Assembly: GCA_030141605.1 (NCBI GenBank)
Contig: JAQGDQ010000114.1
Span: forward strand, 372,001-436,000
Reading direction: 5' to 3'
Source: Tubiluchus corallicola
Lineage: Eukaryota; Priapulida; Priapulimorpha; Priapulimorphida; Tubiluchidae
DNA length: 64,000 bases
Each line of letters opens with the position of its first letter. The first letter of the stretch is position 1. The notes beneath the pieces are model-generated. The model worked only from the letters and a program-made list of their open reading frames with translations, did not search any database and was not told the DNA's origin. This document shows positions 49,560 to 60,922 of the stretch, piece after piece. A program made the position numbers and the translations under genes.

Positions 49560-52500
49560 ATTCAATTTCTTGTTATGTATGGGGTCTGTGAGGTAAGGTT
49601 TTGACAGGTGAGGAAAGGGCCACAGAGGCTTGCCATGAAAAATAAGAATGTTGTTCGACTCAAATTATTTCGTCGCGATGATTTTTCGAAACAGGAACAT
49701 TTTCAGTGCTAGGTATCTTAAACAAAGGTATGAAATTTTGACGTATATATGTTTGGGCACACTGGACACACAACGAATGGACACGGGTAGTGCGCACAAT
49801 CTAGTTTAAACAAGGACAAGTTTGGATGCAAAGAAGTTTAGAAACAGGCAAGTTTGGGATACGGAATGGTTGTGCACTGACAAATTTGGTGTAACAATGT
49901 CCAGTTGTCCCCACCTAAATTCAAGTTCTGAAAGCAAGTTCTGGTTTCAAGGTGGCAAAATGTGGGTAATGCCTAGCTACAAATTATTTGTGTTCTACAT
50001 GTGTAAAAGTTGCCTTAGTTCTGAATACCACATACTATGCGTACAACTCCTTTTTGCGCTTCATTGGACGCGTCTGACTGGATGCGTAACTCTGATGTTT
50101 CTTGTTAAGGATGTGCAACAGGACGCGCTAAGGACTGTGGTACATTAATAGGTATTGAGTTTACGCATTCAGAGGCCATGCCACTCCGTAATGCTTGGTG
50201 TGTTTTTACTGGCACTGTGAAAAGAACATCGGGCGCTTACATGAAAATAACTTTACACTTAATAAAGTCTTAAATGACGTTTCACTCAAACCGTAATGGT
50301 TTCCGATTCTTGTTTCTAGCCTAGATCGTTTCCAATCAACTTTGTTGTTCACTACACGTACTTCTGCCAGTTTCACATTCATTCGTAAATCGCAGTACTG
50401 TAATACAACTGATTTTCTTTACTTTTAAAGAGAACAAGTGAAATATGTTTCCGTGTAAGAGACGAATTCACACATAATATGTAATCTCTGTACTATTTTT
50501 ATAACCAATGCATATTTTTAGAAACAGTAACTGTAGCTGATCTTGCTGACAGATCTCAATAAAAAGATAGCTATACCCACAAGAATTATGCGTAAACGTC
50601 AATCAAGTCTATAATTCATAATTATAATTTTTGCCTCAGTTACGTTTTGGTTAAATGCGTGCCACTTTAAATATAATGATGGAAAAACAAATACAATATT
50701 TAAATATTAGGCGGAATAGCTCCGCATCATGCAGATACTTGATTAAAATACGGAGGACAAAACGAGATAAATGTTACACAAGCTAATGTCGAGACATCAA
50801 CATCATCTCGATTCACACTAAATTTCGGACGAGTTAAAGCCAAAGAGATAAAGTATTTTGTCCGTGTTTGTCTGCCCGTCAACAAGAACAAATTTATTAT
50901 CGCCAATTTAAGGAGTAATGGGCCCAGGTGGTGGAGCTATAGGAGATTTATGCGTAAAACCAGCAGATGAGCATCGTAAATTTGGCCAGCTATTGTCCAC
51001 TAACGGACAAAATTAGGAATTGGTAATACGTCTAAACGATGTTTGTACCTATCACCTGGCGGTTTTAGCATTATAATCTGCACCCGCTATCATTTTTCAC
51101 CATGAAAGTGTCGTCTGATTGTGCGCTTATTCCTTTTTAAACAACTTTGTTCTGTGCGAATAAGTTAGCGTAATAGACAAATACGCCAATAAATGGATAG
51201 GCGGTCCGGTCCAAGATGTGAACTATGCTCTCTGGTCTGGCTAAATCTGCAAACAATAATGACCAGTACAAAGTAACTCTCTAATGTTAGCTGTTTCCGT
51301 GTATGCTTTTTGTTTGATTATCTTAGAAAAGGTTTCTAAATCAGCAATTATACTATTACGTACGTAGGACAGGCCTAATGTTGGAAAATGATTCAAAATA
51401 AACTTAACCGCTTAAGAAAAGTTATTCACGCAAAATGTCATAGCATAACGGCTAAACGCTTTTAAAACGGTATTGCACAATACTATACGGTTTCAAGTTA
51501 TAAATTCATTAATTTTCAATTTCGTGTGCAATTATCTAATCAAAGCATGACATTAAAAAAACAAATACGATTCATTGCAATAAGAGTGCCGAAGATTTTG
51601 ACTGTAAAAATTTGTTAATAAGAATAAACAAAAACTGTTTAACAAAAGTATACAAACTCAGTTGTGTATCTGAACCGTAGCAGTTATTTACAATTATTTA
51701 AATAAATTAATAGTGGTACACTAACAATAGACTATATAATATCAGTAGACAAAAGCAATGCCAAAGTATGCCAAAGTAACCAAACAGCCCTCCTGAAAAT
51801 TTGTATGGCAAAACTACCTTTCCTTCAGTCGTTTTTAAACACACTGAACTGGTCTTGTTAGAGAACTTAGAAATATTTTCTTTCCATTAAATACTAAAGA
51901 AGTGTCATGTGATTTCAATAACGAAGGAAAAATGATGATATCAAAAATGTTTACTTCCAGTCGCCTTTATGGGCAAATCGACAAAACTTGCAGTTGCAAT
52001 AATAAAATTATTATGGGAGCATTGATATATCACCACAAGTACGGATTTGTTCTTTGTATCCTGCACAAACTTACAATTATGATAATTGATAAAAATGCTT
52101 TTTTCCTGGCACATAAATACAGTTTTGGTTTTTAGCAATAAATATTGCCAGTATGTTCATGTAGCTATAATTAAAAAAAGGTATACCTGGTAAGTGTGTT
52201 ACGTCAAATAAAATAGTATAACGTCAATCTTCGCGCATACTAAGCATAATCAATACAGGATTTTAAAATATTAACGCCGATTTTTTGCACCAACGCTATT
52301 AGTTTCATAATTTAAAAATCGTAATGAATCTAATTCGTAAACTATTATGACAACGTTTTTCACAAAACTGTCCAAATTTGTATTATAATGTAGTGAAATT
52401 TTGTGCATATTGTCATTTAAATTAGTTTTGCCACCTAGACGTCTGTCCAAATAATTTTTCATATAACTAGATTAAACAGGCATCGTCCAGCTAGGAAGGA

Positions 52501-53540
52501 TATGAACATCTTGTTATTTTGCAAGGGAAAATGATTTTAAATGAAAATTATAAGAATATTTTTGTTGCTATTGTTGTCAGTACACTAGTGCACACAAAAT
52601 AATGTCGTTTGTCGCGTAACATTTAAAAAAAACGTTGGACATACCTAACCATATGAGAAAAAATGTTCTTACAAGTGTCAGGCAAAGATTTTACAAAAGT
52701 TGTAAGAAAGCGACACCTATATGCGCGCTCCCTTTAAAGCAAAATAAATGATCTTGCAATAAGTTTTCGCAATCTCACACAACATGTGCGTGTAGCCAGC
52801 GTCAACCTGACATATTTCAAACATCTTTAATGTTGTTGTAAATTAGGAGTCACTTTGTGGACGAACTTACTTTCCAAAATGAACCTTTTATGCCAAACTT
52901 GCTTAGGACGACTCGCAATTGAATATATATCGTAAAACTGTCATCTCGTCATCTTCTTAGAGCCAAGAAAAATGATAACGATTTTTCGTCGAATCTCAAA
53001 TGATGGCACTATCATGCGGTTGTACACTCATGCCTAACAAAGTGAGAATGCCGCGGCGACTGCGTCTGACTGTCATGGAAACCATGATTGCAAAAGCTCG
53101 TAAGATTACCTGTAAAATGTCGGTGTAACGCTTATTTATGTTTACCTATCATATATTTTACAGGAGTTACGCTAATTACGCGGAACCAAAACGTGAACTT
53201 CTACACACCTTGTTAGGCCATCTGCGAGGAAAAACTGCGCATAGAATTTTTTCTAAAGCATTAATTGTTATTACATCATTTTAACTTTCCAAGGGCATTT
53301 TAGCTACTGAGAGCCCGCAACTGTTATTAGGGTTACATCATAGTCTTAATGATGTATAATAACTGATACTTTGATCATAGTGACATTATTGGGGACGATT
53401 CACTATAGATTAACTGCAAACTGCAAGAGGGTCATGAATTGTGAGATAGAATTTATTACATTCTGTGCAGTATTATTAGGATCGCTGAGAAATGTGCCGT
53501 CGTTACAGCTGTAGCCTCGAATCTTATAATTATATAATTA
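49560..53540. other. Intergenic; no gene seen
   Basis: 49750-49890 contains imperfect repeats of ACAAGTTTGG-like words. The 108-codon open frame at 49822-50148 has no motif. The remainder is AT-rich with no recognised feature. Confidence 0.4.
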
Positions 53541-53570
53541 TACATATGTATATCAAAAACCACCGAAATT

Positions 53571-53740
53571 AATATATATTTTCTTATATATATATTATCT
53601 TTTCATATATTTGTATATATATATATCCAACATTAATCTAGGCTTGCCATTGGCCTACTGTTATCTACTGTACTGAAGCAGTTCTTTAGCAACAGTGATG
53701 TATAATTTTTATTTTATAAATAATAGTAATAATAATAATA

Positions 53741-53771
<31 letters not shown>

Positions 53772-53773
53772 TG
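53571..53773. repeat. (TA)n and (AAT)n simple repeats
   Basis: Broken TATATA runs at 53571-53625, then AAT units at 53724-53741 running into a nearly pure (AT)n tract to 53773. Confidence 0.92.
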
Positions 53774-54639
53774 TTGTTAGTCAGCGTAAAAGCACTGACC
53801 AATGGAAAGCGCATTTTAGTTTTATATAGTTAACCAATGAACAGCTTCGAGCTGTTATGATTCTGTTACAAAAATCGGGAATGAAGTCTTGTATTAGCGT
53901 TATACTGCAAAAGTATTTTTTGAATTCTAGCAAGTCAGAAGTGCGTAGCTTTTTTCTAATATTAGACGTTAGTGGACAAAACTAAGTAAGCCATTTCAAT
54001 TTACTATGGTAGTGAGTCAGTAACACTGAGGAGACATAAACGGCCATTGAGCGGCAAAAAATTAGTATATGACAGACTTTGAATGACAGAAATGGGTTAC
54101 AATTGACAATTTACAAGTAATTACAGGAAGCAAAAATAATTTTTAGGTGGGCCTGATGACTGTTCATTGAGAGCTAGAGTAGAAATTTAATCAATTTTAA
54201 CAGCCAACATTATCATAGTCATCCTTAAAGTAAAAAGAAAACAGGGAGCAAGGAAGAGAAAAACCAAGCTGATTCTGCATCTATCAATAATGTAATTATG
54301 TTAGTCAGCTTAAGCTGTTAATATTAATGTACCTGCTCAGAGACTGAGTGCTGGTATTTTTGTAATACAAAAATGTAGTAATGTAGATTGCCAAAAAGCA
54401 ATTAGTAATTAGACGGTATGTCAATATCTACTAAAGAAAAGGCAGTTCAGATAGATCCATTTCCATTAGTTTTGATAAGTGATCAAAATAAACTGTTGAC
54501 CATAGTACACCATAGTTCTCATTAAGTTGAAAATTTTGGTCTGCTGCTCCAAAACAAAGTTGCAGTTCTTGACTACGTTGAAAGTGTATTTTTTGTTTTT
54601 TGTTATACTTTTGCTGCTGTTTTTGTTATTTATTTGTCG

Positions 54640-54985
54640 TTAAGTTGAAGTCGAATTCGAAAATTCATTACCTAAAATTATAACTTCAAACACATGTAAT
54701 TCAGCACTTCAACTACTTATGTTCTTTATCATTAAAGCTTTAATTAAAGCATTAGGCAATAAAAAACTTTTAGTTGTCATTCAGTACTGGGCAAATTTTC
54801 GAACAAATTATTAGCATTTTTTTGCAAAACATGCCCGATTTCTGTGAGACAGTTTTTTATTAATGATTCGAAAATTTATTTGAAAACCTTTAAAATTGAT
54901 TTCGAAACTTCGAAATTCTGTTTTACTCACGCTCGAAAGTCACAAATTCGACTCGAATTCGCCTTTCTGGCAGACTGGCAGAGAA
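54640..54985. repeat. TTCGAA-rich dispersed repeat, copy A
   Basis: Shares TTCGAA-type words and two longer blocks with 63235-63712: one around ACCTAAAATTAT and one reading TCGAAAGTCACAAATTCGAC then TCGAATTCGCCTTTCTG. Class unknown, perhaps a MITE. Confidence 0.55.
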
Positions 54986-57020
54986 GGCTTCTTACATTTA
55001 CCTGTTACAAGTACTGTTGCAGTTGTTTCTGCTATTGTAGTTGTTAGTGTTGCAGCAGCTGCTGCTGGTGTAGTTGATGTTGCTTTATTTATTTACACAG
55101 GCGCTTGCAAAACTGACATCTCACTTAAGGTAAAAGTCACGTGGACTCGCCATAAAACAAGCTCGAGTTGAACGCATTTGTCTAATCGTTGCGTCATTCG
55201 AAAGATGCCCCTTATTTATAGTTTTCTTTTTCTTGAAAACTCAAAACGTCGTGTGAGTGAACCTCGGTCGTGGAAGAATGAGAAGTGTAAAATCTGGTGT
55301 TTTATTATCGTTATCTAGTGTGAATTTATTAATCAAACTGTACTTTAAAAGCAACTGGTAAATTTATTAACTCGTATCTTTTGCGTATGTATCAATTCAA
55401 TTTCGGTTTATTGCTCAAGTACCTAGTGATAGAAAATCGTAGTTAAATATTGTATTTTTCAGCAATGTGAGAAAAGAAAAAATGACATGAGAGTAGTATC
55501 AGTTCAAATATTCGTTGTTGAAAGTGACTCTTAAGTCTAAAGTCAAAGAATACCAGATAATTTTTGACATATAATTAAGTGGTTTACCATATTGTAGAGT
55601 TCTGTAAGATGTCGTGTGTAGTAACTGGGCAAACATCATCAGTTGCACCACTTTACTAGATGTTTACCTTTGCAACTACCCCTATGATTTTGACACTTAT
55701 TATGGCTTTAGTTTGGTGGTCTTTGTGAAAGGAACCCAAAAACTTGGTTGTATCACACACTCATTTTTTATACAACTTTTCTTTGGCTCTTGCTGATCCA
55801 GGTTATTCATTTTTAAAGCCAATGGCAATGATTTATATGAGGTTTCCAAAATGAATCAGAGTTTTTGCATAGTACAGGTATTACTCAAAAAAAATTTTAC
55901 CTGTTCCGTTTCTGATCCACAGTAAGTAATTTTGTATTATTTGTGAGATTCCATTCTTTACAACATAGACCAATTTGAAGATATATATCATTTTCGATCA
56001 CTAGCAGAGATATTTAATTACTAGTTGACCTCAAAAACTAATCATTCTGAGGTGAAACCATACTTAACTTACCTGCAAAATTTCAGCCTTACAGGTGGAA
56101 GCGCTTGAGCTAGTTGCTATCACAGATATGTGATCTGTTCACAGGTTGATAGATATGACTGACATTTAACCTTTACCAGAGTCACTTATGTGCACACTGA
56201 CCCGGAAGTCTAATCATTCTCTCACTCAAGCAATAGATTACTCTCATCAGATGTCTAGACTCTCTCACAGATTGGCCTGATTTCATCTAAGGATGTCCTT
56301 TCATGGGCAGTATGGTTTTAATTGTGGGGCCTGGTGCTATAACGTATATATAGCTGGATACATTGTGAGTCGTACAACAAATTGCTCTCTTGTTCTTATT
56401 GGTATTGTTTTGTTACTGATGTTAAGGTGTTACTGATGCAGAGAAACTTGCTTCAAGCTTGTAAGCTATTATATAGTGGTTTTCATTTTGGTCAGGTAAC
56501 TTATCTATATATAAGAATTATAAAATTTTGTTTAAAATTATTAATGGCGTGCGGTTATGACGTTTTTGTAAGTCGAGTATGATTATAAACATTAGTACTT
56601 CCAATTGTACCCGAGTAATTACCTGCACTGTTTGTTATCGAAGTTGCATAATTCTACCTAGTTTCAACAATGAAAATGCAGGCAATATCCATTGTTTAAG
56701 AATTTAAACTTTAAATGCCACCCTCTGCTGCACACTGCTACAGTACAGGTACCTACTAGGTACAGGTACCTACTCCTGCGTTAATAGCTCGCCAACCGAA
56801 AACCAGTAAGGAGATGACAGATCAAACCACTTTTTGCCGTAGGGTGACTTACTAAGAACAACTATGATTTCTTTATGAAAAGATTAAATATCTAAATGGA
56901 TCATTGTTAAGTTTAACTGCACATAGAGAGTATAATATAGATTATTACATTCTCCTTATTCCTAAGCTGTACTAATAGTGCTCAGTGCAGTACCTAGGCT
57001 GATATTGCAAAAATCAGGTA
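54986..57020. other. Intergenic upstream of the CCDC149-like gene
   Basis: No gene recognised. A short tandem GTACAGGTACCTACT occurs twice at about 56742-56776. A first exon of the CCDC149-like gene could lie here or between the hAT element and 57880. Confidence 0.35.
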
Positions 57021-57028
57021 TTCAGCAG
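57021..57028. repeat. 8-bp target-site duplication (left)
   Basis: TTCAGCAG, repeated exactly at 57627-57634 on the other side of the hAT element. Confidence 0.85.
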
Positions 57029-57626
57029 TAGGCCTGTAACAATACATCGATGCATCGCGATATCTTTCATTACGATATGTGTATCATCAAAGTGAACCTG
57101 TATCATGATAATCTGAGTCAAAGATATTTAGCAAATTAGCGCACACTTGACCGTATACTGATAAAAACAAATATGGAGTACTGAGCTGCTGCTGTAGAGT
57201 CTATTATAGATACACAACAATCAGTGCAATGGGCAGTAGTTGACTTAACACAGCAGCCAAAGTGGTTTGAAAATGCAAGGTGTTTAATCTGTAGTAGGCT
57301 AATTATGTTGTTTACGTATAAACTTGTGAAATGGCAACAGTGACCCAGAACATGTGCATGCGACTTTTAAACCTAACGCATTGATATGTTAGCTTTTCTG
57401 GTGGCTTACAATACAAGCGAAATGCTACACATTGCACAAGTAATAAATACAAAGCATAAAGTTTGTGGAATTATTTTAGCGTTTAGCAATCCTACAACTC
57501 TTGCTTGATAAAACTGTTGCTTAGCATGTATTATCAACGACTTCATCTAGTTTTTTTTTATAAAACTTGCAAATGTGTATTGTGATACTTATCATATCGC
57601 GAGGTTAGTATGTTGTTACAGCCATA
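57029..57626. mobile_element. Non-autonomous hAT-type DNA transposon
   Basis: A 598-bp element with imperfect terminal inverted repeats. The left end is TAGGCCTGTAACAATACATC with TCGCGATAT shortly after. The right end, read in reverse, is TATGGCTGTAACAACATACT, then TCGCGATATG. It is flanked by an exact 8-bp duplication TTCAGCAG, the size hAT transposases make. There is no transposase frame inside, so it depends on another copy. It lies about 300 bp before the CCDC149-like start, probably in its 5' intron or upstream region. Confidence 0.85.
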
Positions 57627-57634
57627 TTCAGCAG
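57627..57634. repeat. 8-bp target-site duplication (right)
   Basis: Exact second copy of TTCAGCAG bounding the hAT element. Confidence 0.85.
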
Positions 57635-57900
57635 TAGACTAAAGTCAGCAATCAGTTAGCTGCTTTGCAGCAGACTAAAGTGCAAACAGTGTAAAATATT
57701 GGATAGGGAGTATATAACCTCAGTCGGTTAGTAATTATCGTAGCCGGTTGGTCGACTTGGAGTAAAACGCGCTTGGTAGATTAATTGTCAAAGAAAAAAA
57801 TCGAGTTATGGGTTTGTATTGATTAACTTCACATCACTAAAAATTGTGGTAAAATAATTTGTAGCACATCGTGGTAATTCATGCTTTGTTTTCATTTTAG

Positions 57901-59457
57901 TGGACTATATTAACACACATTAAATTCTGCAAAATGGATCAACAATCTCTTGATAACCAACGATTAAGAGACTTTGATGTGCCTTTTCAAAATCTGAAGC
58001 ACGAATTGAGTGTTGTCAAGCAAAAGCTGGATAGTAAAGTAGAGGCACTTTTAATCTTGAGCAAACAACTTGATTCCTGTCAAAGTGAGCGAGATCAGTT
58101 CAAATTAATGGCTGAGCAGTTGCGAGATCGTTATACATATTTAAAGAAGCAACTTCGTGAGTCACACGAACTTGCTCAGAATCAAATACAGAAGAAATCA
58201 CGTTTATGTGAAACTGATGAGAGTTTGGTTCAGTTACTTTGTGAAACCAGAGAGCATAATAAAAGTCTTCAACTTGAATTAAATGACTTGAAACATAAAC
58301 TTCGAGAAGCTCAGGGAGATGTAAAGCTGCTTCGAGAACAAATAGCCAGACAGAGAGTGGGCACAACTGATGAAGGTGTAAATACTCGACATTTTCCTGC
58401 TCATGAAAGAGAAAGTCTGGTTAAACAACTTGAAGCCAGCGGTGAACAATTCAGTATGCTTGAAAGAGATTTGCAGACAGTGCTTGATGAAAAAGAAGAG
58501 CTGGTTACCGAACGTGATGCATACAAACACAAAGTTGAGCGGCTAAACAAAGAGTTAAATTATGTGCTAACTGGAGATGACAAACGAATTGTAGATATCG
58601 ATGCACTTTCCATGGAAAATGCTTATCTAAAAGAAAAAACCAAGCAGCTTGAGCAAGAAAAGGCAATAGCAGCATCTACTGTCAGTAAGTACAAAGCTGC
58701 TTTTGAAAAGAGGAAAAAAGGTGGAATATTAAAACTTGGTTCCTCCAGACTCAATGCAGTCATTGTGTCTCAAAAACAAGTGCAAAATTTGCTAAAAGAA
58801 TCCCAGAATGCTGAACTGCTAAATGCTGAAGCCACAGTGGCAGATCTCAGAGCTTTGGCAGTAGCTCTTTATGAAGCTAATAATGACAAGAATGTAGCAT
58901 TGTCTCATCAAAAGAAGACAAACAAAATACTAGGAGAAAGGGTTACCGAGTTAGAAAGAAAATTAAAAAATATTGAGACATCTGAGGTTTATACCCACTG
59001 GCTGCAAGAACAAAGATTGGAATTTTGGGAGAACTCTTATGACATGCTCAGCCAAAAACCAACATCTGATATCGGTTTTGATAGTAGCACTGTTGCAAGT
59101 AGCCCTGTTTTGCCTGGCGAGTTTGAAAAAGGTAATAGCACAATTGGAAGTTTGCATGATAACGGCGATGATGCTAGTGAAATCACAAACGACGATATCC
59201 ACTTCGATAATAATTCAATTGAATGCGAAGAAGAGGACAACCTGAAAACAAGTGCCGCACAATCTCCTGTTAGCATAAGCAGCGACTTTTCTGTCAGAAT
59301 TCGCTGTAAAGGAAGCAATGACAACCTCTGTGATGGTAATGACCTTTCAGTTTCTAATTATTGCAATGAAGATGAGAATCTTGAGGTTTTGAATCAGTCC
59401 ATGATAATTGGACAGCTAAGCTCAGAAATGCAGGATCTTTGTAAGACAGAAACTTAA
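57901..59457 (+). CDS. ccdc149: CCDC149-like coiled-coil protein, single coding exon
   Basis: Coding 57934-59457, 507 residues. A good acceptor (TTGTTTTCATTTTAG) ends at 57900, so the 33 nt before the ATG are probably the end of a 5'-UTR intron junction. The ATG is the first in the exon. Residues about 18-260 and 305-350 are predicted coiled coil by their heptads. The family block is clear: QGDVKLLREQIARQRVG, then RHFPAHERESLVKQLE, then KVERLNKELNYVLTGDDKRI, then VDIDALSMENAYLKEK and SKYKAAFEKRK, all close to vertebrate CCDC149 (DUF2353-type). Residues about 375-507 are an acidic, Ser-rich disordered tail. The molecular role of the family is not established. The whole conserved region lies in one exon, whereas vertebrate CCDC149 is multi-exon. 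Confidence 0.9.
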   Translation, partial: WTILTHIKFCKMDQQSLDNQRLRDFDVPFQNLKHELSVVKQKLDSKVEALLILSKQLDSCQSERDQFKLMAEQLRDRYTYLKKQLRESHELAQNQIQKKSRLCETDESLVQLLCETREHNKSLQLELNDLKHKLREAQGDVKLLREQIARQRVGTTDEGVNTRHFPAHERESLVKQLEASGEQFSMLERDLQTVLDEKEELVTERDAYKHKVERLNKELNYVLTGDDKRIVDIDALSMENAYLKEKTKQLEQEKAIAASTVSKYKAAFEKRKKGGILKLGSSRLNAVIVSQKQVQNLLKESQNAELLNAEATVADLRALAVALYEANNDKNVALSHQKKTNKILGERVTELERKLKNIETSEVYTHWLQEQRLEFWENSYDMLSQKPTSDIGFDSSTVASSPVLPGEFEKGNSTIGSLHDNGDDASEITNDDIHFDNNSIECEEEDNLKTSAAQSPVSISSDFSVRIRCKGSNDNLCDGNDLSVSNYCNEDENLEVLNQSMIIGQLSSEMQDLCKTET

Positions 59458-60732
59458 ACTGCCAAAATAGACAAACTTGGTTTCCATGTGTTAATTATCT
59501 AACATGTTTAGTGCAAGCATAAATGAGATGCTGCACATCAAAATAGGACCAAAGTTACCAAGTTTGATTGTGAGATATTTGGTTTGTCTTCCAGTATACT
59601 TTTCCAAAAATTTACTTAAATGCAATTACAAATAACTCTGACAATATACAATGTGAAGTTGCATTCTTTTGAAGGCATTGTTTCTTCCAACCATTTAAGC
59701 AAAAATAAGAAAAATGGTAATGTGGCAACAACAATGTTGAGGCAGATAAATATTTTACAAGTTTACTGGCATCATCAGAATATCTACTCTTTTTCAAATT
59801 GATCATAATTGAATTATTAATGTTCTGAAAAATTTCACTAGGTACCTTGATGAATGTGATAATTCCAGTAAATGGCAAAATATTGGCTTGCTACAGTAAA
59901 GTTATTGTTGCACAGTACATTTGGGTTGTAGCATTTAATTGGTTAGAAAGAACATTAACTTCAGCATTTAGTATAACATTAGAAAGTCGCTTTTTGCACC
60001 GTATTTACACAATTATTGCAAAGATCAAGTTTATTGTAATATTCGCAGTAGACATTTAGTTCTTTTTTAGGTTCTGTCTATTTTCAGTCTTTTGTCCTCT
60101 GGTCTTTCTAATTTCTTTATTAAATTTTATTTTTTGTGACCTCGATCAGCTTCTGTTAGTTTATTATAAACTTGGTAGATGGCAACACTAGCCACCATTG
60201 TAAACAGTGCTGTTAACAGTGTAATATGCACATGCAGAGTGGAATTGTTAATAACTGGTGCTCCTTTAGTCTTGAAGCATTAAAAAATTAAAAGTAGCTA
60301 ATTTTTAAGGTTCAGACTGTCAGGCCTTACCAGTCTGTAGATAAGCTGGCAAATTTGTTGAGCGAGAGTAACTTCATAATGTGTGCAAGTGCTGCATGGA
60401 CTATGTGTGCTTATGTTGTAATGAAAGTAGTGAATGGTAATCATGTTTTGCCTTTTCAAATATAATATGTCATGTACATTGCAGTACATGGTTATTGTTT
60501 TTATTTTTTACGGTATGAGGACAATTGAATTCATTTGTGTGAGATGTACTATACAGCAGTTATAACATGTTTTTCAGGGTTAATTTTTTATTTATTAAGA
60601 ACTCACCGTAAAGTCGCAGATCTTGTCATTTATTTTGACTACGTGTTCCTGTCACTATGATGTAACAGGTATTCATGAAATAGTCAGGCTAGTGTCAGGC
60701 TAGATGTTTGTTTTTGCTTGGAAGTTTGAAAA
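59458..60732. other. Probable 3' UTR and downstream region of CCDC149-like gene
   Basis: No open gene. ATTAAA variants occur, for example near 60120; the next AATAAA I noticed is at 61500. There is no poly(A) tract directly after the stop that would mark a young retrocopy. Confidence 0.4.
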
Positions 60733-60734
60733 TA

Positions 60735-60920
60735 CAGTCAAACTTCTTTATACCCCTACTTTGTGACTACAAAAAAGTTGACGTTATAGCGAGTTTGGCA
60801 TTATAACAAGCTTCAATAATACTTACATATCTGTGCTAATATAAATATTTTGTTTTGCTAAAAATTTGGCGGAAGTGAATTTGACGTCATAAAGGAGAGT
60901 GTTATGACAAGATTTGACTG
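60735..60920. mobile_element. pogo/Tigger-type MITE
   Basis: A 186-bp element. The left end CAGTCAAACTTCTTTATACC and the right end, read in reverse, CAGTCAAATCTTGTCATAAC form inverted repeats. TA flanks both sides (60733-60734 and 60921-60922), as expected for the Tc1/mariner superfamily. Internal words GACGTTATAGCGAGTTTGGC and GACGTCATAAAGG are typical of Tigger-like ends. No transposase. Confidence 0.85.
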
Positions 60921-60922
60921 TA

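Noticed and set aside
49822-50148. 108-codon open frame
   Set aside because: It lacks any motif and overlaps imperfect short repeats; the length is expected by chance in this window.
58100-59324. Open frames on the - strand within the CCDC149-like exon
   Set aside because: Shadows of a conserved 507-codon frame on the + strand.
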